From contig NZ_CP059068.1 of the NCBI RefSeq assembly GCF_017798165.1, forward strand, positions 1,054,001 to 1,118,000: a stretch of DNA of 64,000 bases, read 5' to 3'. Every line of letters starts with the position of its first letter. Position 1 is the stretch's first letter. Shown here piece after piece: positions 28,401-36,782 of the stretch. The position numbers and the translations under genes are program-made. Source of the DNA: Rhodoferax sp. AJA081-3. GTDB lineage: Bacteria > Pseudomonadota > Gammaproteobacteria > Burkholderiales > Burkholderiaceae_C. The notes below the pieces were generated by a model that searched no databases, was not told the DNA's origin, and worked only from the letters and a program-made list of their open reading frames with translations.

Positions 28401-28967
28401 TCAGCTCCCCGCCTGTTGGGCAGATTCTATCGTCAGGCTGTAACCTTCCAGACGGTTTTCCATTCGGGTGCGCCCGGTCCAGCGAGACTCGGTGTCGTAG
28501 TGGATCAGCAATATGGGTGTCGCACCATGCATAAGAATCCGCGCGTTACTGCTGTCCTCCAACTGCCAGCCACCCGGCAATACCTGGCGCAAGGATGCCA
28601 CTGGTGCATACATCCATTGCACGTCACGCAACACATAGGCGGCATCAACTTCAGGTGGCAGCAAGGGATGGCGTTCGCTGGTTAGCGTGTTGCCATCCCA
28701 CGTTAACGTCAACACGCGCTGGCCCAGCGCAAATGCAGCCAGACGCAAACTTTCTGTATCTAATTCCAGCAGCGTGTCCAGGCTGCGGGTCGCCACGGGG
28801 CGCCCTTCCGGTGCACGCTCAACCGTCAAACGCTGCGCAAGACTCAGAGTCACACCCATGGCCTGTGGCGCCAAGCGCGGTTGCGGCAACTGCAAGGTCT
28901 GCACAACTGGTGCCGTGGTGCACGCGCTGACAAGCAGCGCAACTATCAGGGTTATCAAGCAGCGCAC
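28401..28967 (-). CDS. DUF3261-type outer-membrane lipoprotein of the APE cluster
   Basis: The 188-residue protein has a lipoprotein signal (LITLIVALLVSAC, lipidated Cys near residue 16) followed by a beta-rich domain similar to DUF3261 proteins found in APE operons. The GTG start overlaps the end of the oxidoreductase gene by 13 bases; the longer frame upstream is antisense-like and has no family support. It may work with the LolA-like protein to place the polyene lipid in the outer membrane. Confidence 0.82.
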   Translation of the reverse strand: MRCLITLIVALLVSACTTAPVVQTLQLPQPRLAPQAMGVTLSLAQRLTVERAPEGRPVATRSLDTLLELDTESLRLAAFALGQRVLTLTWDGNTLTSERHPLLPPEVDAAYVLRDVQWMYAPVASLRQVLPGGWQLEDSSNARILMHGATPILLIHYDTESRWTGRTRMENRLEGYSLTIESAQQAGS

Positions 28968-30181
28968 ACTTGTTCCAAAGTCTTCAGTCGCTGGGGTTGG
29001 GCAACATACGGGTTGCGCACATCCCATGCGTAACCTGCAAGAATCGCGGTGATCATCTTCCTGACCTCTGGGGACTGGTCTGGGTAAAAAATGACGTCCT
29101 GGAAACCACCGGAGTACCAACTCTCCACAAACGAACGAAACGCGTCTACGCCCGCGCGCAGTGGGTCGGCGTATTCGAGCTGCCAGTCCACAGGCTCGCC
29201 GCGGAAAGCACGTTCAATGGCCGCAGCAGCCAAGCTAGCCGACTTCACGGCAATCGTCACACCACTGGAAAACACGGGATCCAGAAACTCGCCAGCATTT
29301 CCCAGCAGGGCAAAACCCTTGCCGTGCAGGGATTTCACATTGGCAGCGTATCCCACCAACTTGCGTGCGGGCGTGTCCCATACGGCTTTTTCGAGCAATG
29401 TTGCCAACGTCGGTGTTTGCGCAATGATGGCTTGCAAGCGTTGGGTCTCGGTTCCTGGGAACTGGTCCAGAAACTCACTGGCAGCAACAACCCCTACCGA
29501 ACAACGGCCATTTGAAAATGGAATGGTCCAGAACCAGACATCCACATGCTCGGGATGGACGGTAATCAGTATCTTGTTTCTATCAAAAGTGCCCACCGCT
29601 ACGTGGTCTTCGATATGTGTGAAATAGGCACCACGCACCGGAAACGCAGACGGTGTTTCCAGATCCAGCAGGCGCGGCAGCACGCGGCCAAAGCCGCTGG
29701 CGTCCAGCAGGAATTGGGCACTGACCTGGTAGATCTCCTTGTCTGGCGACACAACCTGCACCAACGGTTTCTCGCCTGATACTTCGACAGCAACCACCTG
29801 GTGTTGGAAGCGCACCTCGGCCCCGGCTTTTTCAGCAGCACGTATCAGGACATGGTCGAAGTCCGCGCGCTGCACCTGGTAAGTGGTTCCCCAGCCTTTG
29901 GAGAATTTGTCGCGAAAATCGAAATTCGTGTGTTTGTCCCCACGCACGAACGCAGCACCATTCTTGTACTGGAAACCGGCCTCCACAACGTCTTGTAAAA
30001 ACCCGGCAGCCTCGATGTACTCCATGCTCTGGGGCAACAGGCTTTCGCCAATGGAAAAGCGCGGGAACTGCTCCTTTTCGATGACCAGCACCCGCCGACC
30101 TTGTTTGCGCAACAAGCCAGCCGCCAAAGAACCCGCAGGTCCGGCACCAATGATGAGAATGTCAACGTTTTCCGTCTTCAT
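28955..30181 (-). CDS. FAD-dependent oxidoreductase, halogenase-like
   Basis: The 408-residue flavoprotein has an FAD-binding IIGAGPAGSLAAGLLRKQG motif, the ESLLPQ segment and VWFWTIPFSNG, close to the WxWxIP motif of flavin-dependent halogenases, and a second FAD block ALLGNAGEFLDPVFSSG. Related genes occur in xanthomonadin and other APE clusters. It could halogenate or hydroxylate the aryl ring or desaturate the chain. Sequence alone does not separate halogenase from monooxygenase. It begins 3 bases after the exporter gene. Confidence 0.88.
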   Translation of the reverse strand: MKTENVDILIIGAGPAGSLAAGLLRKQGRRVLVIEKEQFPRFSIGESLLPQSMEYIEAAGFLQDVVEAGFQYKNGAAFVRGDKHTNFDFRDKFSKGWGTTYQVQRADFDHVLIRAAEKAGAEVRFQHQVVAVEVSGEKPLVQVVSPDKEIYQVSAQFLLDASGFGRVLPRLLDLETPSAFPVRGAYFTHIEDHVAVGTFDRNKILITVHPEHVDVWFWTIPFSNGRCSVGVVAASEFLDQFPGTETQRLQAIIAQTPTLATLLEKAVWDTPARKLVGYAANVKSLHGKGFALLGNAGEFLDPVFSSGVTIAVKSASLAAAAIERAFRGEPVDWQLEYADPLRAGVDAFRSFVESWYSGGFQDVIFYPDQSPEVRKMITAILAGYAWDVRNPYVAQPQRLKTLEQVCAA

Positions 30182-30184
30182 GGG

Positions 30185-32572
30185 TTACTCTACTTTCTGT
30201 ATTGGTTTTATCGTGGCAGGTAAAAACAGAGGCGTCAGCAGCCAACTCAGGCCGATGCCGAACAGCATGGTCAGACCAAAGGCGCGCAAGGCTGGCGTTG
30301 CCGACAAGGCCAAAAGCCCAAAGGCCAGCAGCGTACTGGCGGCGGCCAACGTGACCGATAAAAATGGGCGGACTGCGTCGCGGTCAGGTTGCTCCAGCAT
30401 AAATATGCCGTAGTCCACGCCCATCCCCAGAATCAACAACAACGCCAACACATTAAACAGCTGCAGAGGCTGCCCTAACACGGCCAACAAGGACAACGTC
30501 AGGCAACTCGCCAACGCGGTTGGCAACAGTGCCCGCCATGCCTTCCGGCCAAAGCGCCAGGCCAAAGCGGCAAACACCAAGCCATAACTGGCGGCAATGA
30601 CACCACCCATGCGGTAACGGTACCGCGCCATGACATCAGATACTTGCGCAACGGTATCCACCCACCGCACCCCAGGTAATCCAGGGGCAAGTGCGGCCGC
30701 ACGCTCCAGTTTGTCTGCCCCATCGATTCCGCGCAGCAACACAATGCTGGCATAGCCGTCTCCAAAACGCCCCAGCCACTGCTGGCGAAACGGTTCCGAT
30801 GCTGTGCTGCTCAACCAGGCGTCCAGACGCAGAGGTTCAATTGGAGCTGGCACAGCCATCGGTTTCGCAGTCTCACCCAGTTTCGCCATCGCCAAAGCCC
30901 TTACGCCAGCCGCTCCTTGGACGACACGTTCGACCATAGCCGCATCTGCCCCCTGTTGGCGGGCGGAGGGTACCCAGTCTGAAATAGCCTGGTAGCCGGA
31001 CAAGCCTCCATGAGCCTGCAGGGTGTCGAGTTGTGCTTTCAGCGCTTCCTCACGCGTCAGCACTTCCTCCTGGTTGCTGCCCTGTACCAGATAGAACTGC
31101 CCCGGGCTGGGCAACTGCAGCAGTTTGCCAATCCGCATCTGCTGGTTGATCAACTCCGGCGGTGCGTTTTGCAGCAAGCGAATGTCGTCATTCACCCGAA
31201 TCGAGCGGGCACCCAGCACCAGCAGGGTGATGGCAAGCAGTGAAAAAACCAACGTAAAGCGGTTGCGGCCCAGCACCGGCCATAGTGCGCGGCGGCTGCC
31301 TATCCACAACGCCAGTCGCGTCGCACCCATGGTGCCTCGGTCCAGAAAGGGGAACCACCACAAGACAGTGACAAAGGCCGCCAACAATCCCACCGCAGAA
31401 AACACCGCGATCTGGCGCAAACCCGGAAATGGCGTCAACGCCAACAGGGCGTAACCAATCGCGGTAGTCAGCATGGCAAGCCACATCACAGAGCCCTGCT
31501 CACGCAGCATGTGCCAGCGTTCGGAAGGGTCTCGCCCCAGGCGGTTGCTGAAGTAATTGGTGCCATAGTTTTCCGCAACGCCCACCAAACTGGCACCAAA
31601 CACCAGTGTGATCAGGTGCAGGCGCTCGAACAACAGCACACACACCGATATAGCAGCCATCAACCCCACAGCAATGGACAAGGTGACGAGCAGACGCGGG
31701 CGGATCGCACTGAACGCAAACAAAGTCAAGAGCACAATGCCCAGCAGAGACCCGGCGCCAATGGTGTGCATTTCGTGCTGCCCTTGCGCGGCGGCAGCAG
31801 CAGCGTACAAAGGGACGCCAATGGCGAGGACTTCGACCGTTGGCATTGCGCCACCGGCCTGCTGCTTGGCATGGGCAAGAATCGGCATCAACGCCTCTTG
31901 CGCAGCCATCGAGAACGCAGAGCCACGCTGATCCAGCATTAAAAGTGCGTAATGGCGTTCCCCGTCCACGAGTGACAGGCGCCCGTCCGCTACACGCACC
32001 CGGCTCTCGCCAGCGCGTGTCGCCAGCCAAGTGCCAAAGAGGTTCAGGGGGTCATCGCCCCACACCCCCACACGCGGCATTCCCATTGGGCGATACAGTG
32101 CTTCAACTGCGCGGGCAGCGAGTTGCTCCGGCGGCTGGCTGCCCAGCATGTGACGCTGCTGGGTTGTCAATAATTGGTTGCGCCACGGTTGAAAGAAATC
32201 CACCATTTGCGCTGCCATCGCGTCGTCCACACGGTATCGCACAGAAACCACCTGGTCGTACGGGGACAGCGCCTGGGCATAGGCATCTGCAGCCCGCCGT
32301 GCGCCAGACCAATCGCCACCGCCCACCAGCACTACGATCCGCCGAGAGGCTGAGTCGGTGAGCTGGCGCGTGACATGCTGCACCGTTGCATCGCGCTCAT
32401 CCAGCGGCAGCATGGCAAGCACATCGGTATCGAGTTGCAGCCTGGCGCCAGTCCACAACCAGGCGTTGTGGCCGAGCATGGCCAGCACCAACACAAGCCA
32501 GCCCAAAGCAAGCCAGCGGGTGCGAGACACGGATAGATGCGGTTCAATCAAACTGGGCAACCTCATCTGCAC
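30185..32572 (-). CDS. MMPL/RND-type exporter of the APE cluster
   Basis: The 795-residue inner-membrane protein has two similar halves, each with one N-terminal membrane helix, a large periplasmic loop and a group of five to six helices (about 250-420 and 640-790). GVAENYGTNYF and GMGVDYGIFML carry the polar residues expected in the proton path of MMPL transporters. It would move the polyene lipid or its precursor across the inner membrane. The start overlaps the LolA-like gene by 29 bases; an ATG two codons further in is equally possible. Confidence 0.9.
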   Translation of the reverse strand: MQMRLPSLIEPHLSVSRTRWLALGWLVLVLAMLGHNAWLWTGARLQLDTDVLAMLPLDERDATVQHVTRQLTDSASRRIVVLVGGGDWSGARRAADAYAQALSPYDQVVSVRYRVDDAMAAQMVDFFQPWRNQLLTTQQRHMLGSQPPEQLAARAVEALYRPMGMPRVGVWGDDPLNLFGTWLATRAGESRVRVADGRLSLVDGERHYALLMLDQRGSAFSMAAQEALMPILAHAKQQAGGAMPTVEVLAIGVPLYAAAAAAQGQHEMHTIGAGSLLGIVLLTLFAFSAIRPRLLVTLSIAVGLMAAISVCVLLFERLHLITLVFGASLVGVAENYGTNYFSNRLGRDPSERWHMLREQGSVMWLAMLTTAIGYALLALTPFPGLRQIAVFSAVGLLAAFVTVLWWFPFLDRGTMGATRLALWIGSRRALWPVLGRNRFTLVFSLLAITLLVLGARSIRVNDDIRLLQNAPPELINQQMRIGKLLQLPSPGQFYLVQGSNQEEVLTREEALKAQLDTLQAHGGLSGYQAISDWVPSARQQGADAAMVERVVQGAAGVRALAMAKLGETAKPMAVPAPIEPLRLDAWLSSTASEPFRQQWLGRFGDGYASIVLLRGIDGADKLERAAALAPGLPGVRWVDTVAQVSDVMARYRYRMGGVIAASYGLVFAALAWRFGRKAWRALLPTALASCLTLSLLAVLGQPLQLFNVLALLLILGMGVDYGIFMLEQPDRDAVRPFLSVTLAAASTLLAFGLLALSATPALRAFGLTMLFGIGLSWLLTPLFLPATIKPIQKVE

Positions 32573-33149
32573 TGAGTTTGGCTGGCTCTGGGGTTTGTTT
32601 GTGGAATTGGATCACCGTTCGATCACCATTGGCTTCGTCCATGGCAATCCGCCGCACGTACACGTCCCCGCTGAGCTCAATTCGAGTCAGTATTTTTGCA
32701 AAGGCTGCTTGCTTGGGCACCAAGGTCAGGGACCAGGACTTGGCCTCTGCAGTGCCTGCAATCTTGAATTGCTCGGCCAACGCAGCTATGTCGCCATTGA
32801 GCATGGAAAACATCAATCCATTGATGACACGCACGCTAGGTTCCGTATTGGCTGAAAGCCTGAATGCGATCTCACTTCCTTGTGTCGCCACAATCTCATG
32901 GGGCGTGAGTTTCAACACGCTGGCAAATGGTTCACGGGTGCGCCAGATCACACCCCGGTCACGGGCCACCAGAAAGTCGCCTTTTGATAACAAGGCCTTT
33001 TTAAAGCCCGCAACCTGTTTGCTCTGTTCGAATTCGCCGCGCAGCACGGCAGGCTGGCCCAGGCGCGAACGAACATCCACCATCAGGTCCGCCGCATGGG
33101 AGGCGAGCGCCAAAAGAAACAACATGCATCCAAGCCCGATTTGCTTCAT
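32544..33149 (-). CDS. LolA-like outer-membrane lipid carrier
   Basis: The 201-residue protein has a signal peptide (cut near ASHAA) and a LolA-type fold pattern: LRGEFEQSKQVAGFKKALLSKGDF and RDRGVIWRTREPF. Such periplasmic carriers are regular members of APE operons and are presumed to ferry the lipid-linked pigment. The start overlaps the thioesterase stop by four bases. It is distinct from housekeeping LolA, which is not in this window. Confidence 0.85.
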   Translation of the reverse strand: MKQIGLGCMLFLLALASHAADLMVDVRSRLGQPAVLRGEFEQSKQVAGFKKALLSKGDFLVARDRGVIWRTREPFASVLKLTPHEIVATQGSEIAFRLSANTEPSVRVINGLMFSMLNGDIAALAEQFKIAGTAEAKSWSLTLVPKQAAFAKILTRIELSGDVYVRRIAMDEANGDRTVIQFHKQTPEPAKLSADEVAQFD

Positions 33150-33565
33150 GCCGACTCCACTCCCAGCTTGCGCCACAACACATCGGGACACAGGTATTGC
33201 ATCTCACGGCTGGTCATGTCCACGGCTACTTGAATGGTGTAGGCCTTGTTGATCTTGTTGCCGGTCAGGGCATCAGAAATCAGGTACTCGATTTTGAGTC
33301 GGTTCTCCCATTCAACAATCTCGGCACGGATGCGGATACGTTGACCAAATTCAGTTGTCTTTACGTACTTGAGGCGCATGTCCACGATGGGCCATGCATA
33401 GCCCGAATCACGCATCTGGGGGTAGTCGTAGCCAAACTTGGCGAGCAAGGCACAACGCGCCAATTCGAGGTACTTCACGTAGTTGCCATGCCAGACGATG
33501 TCCATCGGGTCCAAATCGTGGAATGCTGGCGATAACTCAATTTCGTTGCTCAGATCAGGGCGCAT
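33146..33565 (-). CDS. 4HBT-family thioesterase of the APE cluster
   Basis: The 139-residue hotdog protein has the 4-hydroxybenzoyl-CoA-thioesterase-like motif DLDPMDIVWHGNYVKYLE, with the catalytic Asp in the expected place. It may release or edit acyl chains on the carrier proteins. An upstream in-frame ATG lies inside the ammonia-lyase gene; the chosen ATG overlaps that gene by 11 bases only. Confidence 0.88.
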   Translation of the reverse strand: MRPDLSNEIELSPAFHDLDPMDIVWHGNYVKYLELARCALLAKFGYDYPQMRDSGYAWPIVDMRLKYVKTTEFGQRIRIRAEIVEWENRLKIEYLISDALTGNKINKAYTIQVAVDMTSREMQYLCPDVLWRKLGVESA

Positions 33566-35102
33566 ACAGGCTCCAGGCTTCGCTGCGTATCGCACCAAGG
33601 AGCGCAATCAATTCATGGTCCAGCGCCCGGTCTTCCACCACCAGCGGAATGCGCTGCGATAGATCCGCATGCATGGTAGCCAACCTCTCGGGCAGTGCGA
33701 CGCCTGCATGGTCGCGCTGGCGCAGCTCTACTGCCTGGCGTGCAGCGATCAGCATGGCAGCGATCACCTGTTCGGTCAGCTCCAGTACGCGCAAGCAATC
33801 ACGGGCGGCAATCGTGCCCATACTGACTTTATCCTGGTTGTGGCACTCGGTTGAACGACTGAACACCGATGCGGGCATGGTCAACTTCAAGGCCTCTGCG
33901 GTCCATGCGGAGACGCTGATTTGCAACGCCTTCAAGCCGTGGTTGATGGCCGCACGCGGGCCTGTGGCTCCCGACAAGTTGCTCGGCAAACCGTGGTTAA
34001 AGCGGGTGTCCACCAAGAGCGCCAGTTGGCGGTCCAACAGATCCGCTACATTGGCAACCGCGTTCTTGAGTCCGTCCATGGTGAACGCAATGTGACCACC
34101 GTAGAAGTGCCCACCGTGGAGCACTCTTTCATTGTCCGCATCCACTATCGGGTTGTCATTGGCACTATTGAGTTCATTCTCAATCTGCGTACGGAAGAAC
34201 GGAAGGGCATCTTCCAGCACACCAATGACGTGGGGTGCGCAGCGCAAGGAATACCGATCTTGCAAACGCTGTTCATTGCGGCTGGGCTGGTCGCAGGCCA
34301 GATCTTCACGCATACGGGCAGCGGCCAATTGTTGACCGGCATGGGGTTTAACCGAGAACAGCACTTCATCAAAGTGGTGGGCATTGCCGGCGCTGCCCCA
34401 CACGTTCAGGGCAGTGATGCGCGTCGCCAGCTTGCTGAGGTAGCTGGCGCGTTGCCATGCGAGGCAAGCCAACGCGGTCATCACGGCGGTTCCGTTCATG
34501 ATGGCCAAGCCCTCCTTGGGGCGAAGCCACAGCGGGGCAATACCCAATGCATTCAACACGCCAGCAGCCGGTCGGACCTCGCCTTGGTACAACACGTCAC
34601 GCTCACCACATAAGACAGCAGCCAAATACGACAAGGGGGTCAGATCGCCGCTGGCACCGACCGACCCTTCGGCCGGTATCAGCGGGAGCACATCGTGGCG
34701 CAACAACGCTGCAATTTGCTCCAGCAGACCCACGCTGACGCCAGACATGCCGCGCGCCAACGACGCCATGCGCGCTACCAGTACTGCACGTGTTTCCTGC
34801 GGTGTGAGAAAACGGCCCAGGCCGCAACCATGGTAGGCATAAAGATGGTGCGGGAGCTCATTGACCAGGGCCGATGGAATGCTGACGGTGCAGGAATCGC
34901 CATAACCCGTGGTCACGCCGTAGATGACACCATCTTCCGCCAACAAGCGGTCCAGGAATTCAGCTCCGCGCGCAATTCGTTCACGAAACTCCGCTTGCAC
35001 AGAGAGATGTGCGATGCGACTTTGCTGCGCAATGGCCACCACATCTTCAATGCAGAGGCGGCTGCCGTCAAAAACGACGGCTTCAGGATTGGATGGAGGC
35101 AT
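33555..35102 (-). CDS. Aromatic amino acid ammonia-lyase (HAL/PAL/TAL family)
   Basis: The 515-residue lyase has the MIO-forming triad A150-S151-G152 in EGSVGASGDLTPLSYL and the catalytic Tyr at 61 in YGVTTGYGD. In its APE context it should deaminate tyrosine or phenylalanine to 4-coumarate or cinnamate, the starter of the polyene; a histidine ammonia-lyase in a hut operon is unlikely because no other hut genes are present. The substrate-selectivity pair reads Y90-H91, neither the Ser-His typical of HAL nor the His-Leu of the Rhodobacter TAL. It overlaps its neighbours by 20 and 11 bases. Confidence 0.92.
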   Translation of the reverse strand: MPPSNPEAVVFDGSRLCIEDVVAIAQQSRIAHLSVQAEFRERIARGAEFLDRLLAEDGVIYGVTTGYGDSCTVSIPSALVNELPHHLYAYHGCGLGRFLTPQETRAVLVARMASLARGMSGVSVGLLEQIAALLRHDVLPLIPAEGSVGASGDLTPLSYLAAVLCGERDVLYQGEVRPAAGVLNALGIAPLWLRPKEGLAIMNGTAVMTALACLAWQRASYLSKLATRITALNVWGSAGNAHHFDEVLFSVKPHAGQQLAAARMREDLACDQPSRNEQRLQDRYSLRCAPHVIGVLEDALPFFRTQIENELNSANDNPIVDADNERVLHGGHFYGGHIAFTMDGLKNAVANVADLLDRQLALLVDTRFNHGLPSNLSGATGPRAAINHGLKALQISVSAWTAEALKLTMPASVFSRSTECHNQDKVSMGTIAARDCLRVLELTEQVIAAMLIAARQAVELRQRDHAGVALPERLATMHADLSQRIPLVVEDRALDHELIALLGAIRSEAWSLYAP

Positions 35103-36048
35103 GTGTAGGATTCGCTGCTTGGTCCCAAAAGGGGAAAAAATTGAACCAGTCGTATGGCGACTGCACCAGTAAATCTGTCAACGTGTCCGCATAATGCTGG
35201 GCATACGAGGCTAGCGCAACATCACGTTCGCGCCGGGGCAACTGCACACGCTCAGCAAGCTGTTTGAAATGCAGGCGGTAGCCCAGGCCTTCGTGGATAC
35301 AACCCAGCATGTAAACCGGGCATTGCAGCAAATGGGCCAATACATAGGGCCCAACTGGAAGCGGCGCTGAATGCCCCAAAAACATGGCGTCCACCGTTTT
35401 GCTGGCAAACACCGGTATGCGGTCCCCAGCAATGGCAATAAACTCACCTGCGGCCACTTTCTCGGCCAGTAACACAGCAGTGGCGGGGCCGACTTCTGTT
35501 ACTTCGATTAACTTGAGATCGTTGCAAGGATTGAGTCGCTTCAGCACCCGGTTGAACTGTTCTGCGTGGCGCGTGTGCACCAGTACGTTCAACCGCAACA
35601 GACCCTGGCTTTGCTCGATGTTTCGGCAGAGCTCAAGGCAGCCCATATGGGCTGTAACGATAAGGCCGCCACGGCCACTTTGTGCAGTGGCATAAACCGC
35701 CTCGCGTCCGGTGCTTTTAACCCGGTCGACCGGATAGCGGCCCGAAGCAGCCACCAATTTGTCCAGCATTGTTTCCGCAAAGAGGGCTAGATGCCGGATT
35801 CCGTCACGCCAGTTGGGGCTGTGGCCCAGTGCGCCAGTATGTGCCTGAAGACGTTCAAAATACTGCTGTGATGATTTGCGCACAAGAGGCCGTGTCCACC
35901 AGTGCACTGCAACTACAGGATAGATGCAGATACGAAACGGCCAACGCCCCAAAACGCGGTGAATCCAGTACAACAACCAAATCCCAGCAACAAAGGTGCT
36001 TTCGCCTATTTCGGCCCAATGTGGATTTTTGTCAACGGTGGTGGTCAT
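35083..36048 (-). CDS. LpxL/HtrB-like acyltransferase of the APE cluster
   Basis: The 321-residue protein has one N-terminal hydrophobic segment and the LPLAT HX4E motif in TAHMGCLELCRNIE, as in late lipid A acyltransferases. In APE clusters this enzyme is thought to transfer the polyene or a fatty acid to a lipid or glycan acceptor. It overlaps the glycosyltransferase gene by four bases and the lyase gene by 20. Confidence 0.88.
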   Translation of the reverse strand: MTTTVDKNPHWAEIGESTFVAGIWLLYWIHRVLGRWPFRICIYPVVAVHWWTRPLVRKSSQQYFERLQAHTGALGHSPNWRDGIRHLALFAETMLDKLVAASGRYPVDRVKSTGREAVYATAQSGRGGLIVTAHMGCLELCRNIEQSQGLLRLNVLVHTRHAEQFNRVLKRLNPCNDLKLIEVTEVGPATAVLLAEKVAAGEFIAIAGDRIPVFASKTVDAMFLGHSAPLPVGPYVLAHLLQCPVYMLGCIHEGLGYRLHFKQLAERVQLPRRERDVALASYAQHYADTLTDLLVQSPYDWFNFFPFWDQAANPTHASIQS

Positions 36049-36782
36049 GTCCGCGCCTTACGCCAGAGCAATGCGGGCAAGCGTAACAACATGCCTAGAA
36101 ACAGCTTCGCGTGCATGCGCGAAATCAACACATTGTCCAGCCAGACGCGAAAATGAGACACACCGTCAGTGGGATAACTCACACGCGTGGGCTGGTTCAC
36201 ATTCCCTATGCCACGCCAATGCAGTCGAACCAGTATCTCCACATCAAAGTCCATACGTCGGCCTATAGAGGTCGCATCAATCAGCGCCACGGTAGCAGAG
36301 AGTGGATAAACCCGAAAACCACACATAGAGTCCCGTATGGCAAACGAAAGGGTATTGATCCATACCCAGACGTGGGTCAGATAGCGACCGTACAAACGTC
36401 CCTTGGGAACGCTGCCGTCATATATGGGGCAACCGCATATCACGCGATCCGGGTACAACCGGGATGCAGCCAAAAAGGCAGGAACATCTTCTACGTTGTG
36501 CTGCCCATCGGCATCTATCTGCAAGGCATGGCTGTAACCCTGTTGGAGTGCCAAACGCAGTCCTGCCATCATGGCTCCACCCTTACCCTGGTTCACCGGC
36601 AACCGGGTCAACACCACACGCCCGGGATGCACCGACGCGATGTCAGACAACACGCGCGCGCATCCCGCATCGCTACCATCATCCACCAGGACACATGGCA
36701 GGCCATGGACCAATACCGAATGCACAACCGCACCAATGGCAGCGCCGTGGTTGTAGACCGGTATGACTGCACAGACATTCAT
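36045..36782 (-). CDS. Family 2 glycosyltransferase of the APE cluster
   Basis: The 245-residue GT-A enzyme has VIPVYNHG, the nucleotide-binding VDDGSD, NQGKGGAMMAGL and the DXD-like QIDADGQH. It probably adds a sugar to the lipid carrier or the pigment. The C-terminus has a hydrophobic, basic segment that may rest on the membrane. It overlaps both neighbours by four bases. Confidence 0.9.
   Translation of the reverse strand: MNVCAVIPVYNHGAAIGAVVHSVLVHGLPCVLVDDGSDAGCARVLSDIASVHPGRVVLTRLPVNQGKGGAMMAGLRLALQQGYSHALQIDADGQHNVEDVPAFLAASRLYPDRVICGCPIYDGSVPKGRLYGRYLTHVWVWINTLSFAIRDSMCGFRVYPLSATVALIDATSIGRRMDFDVEILVRLHWRGIGNVNQPTRVSYPTDGVSHFRVWLDNVLISRMHAKLFLGMLLRLPALLWRKART

Noticed and set aside
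33555..35102. Reading the ammonia-lyase as histidine ammonia-lyase HutH
   Set aside because: No other hut genes are near, the selectivity pair differs, and the surrounding genes are an APE pathway.
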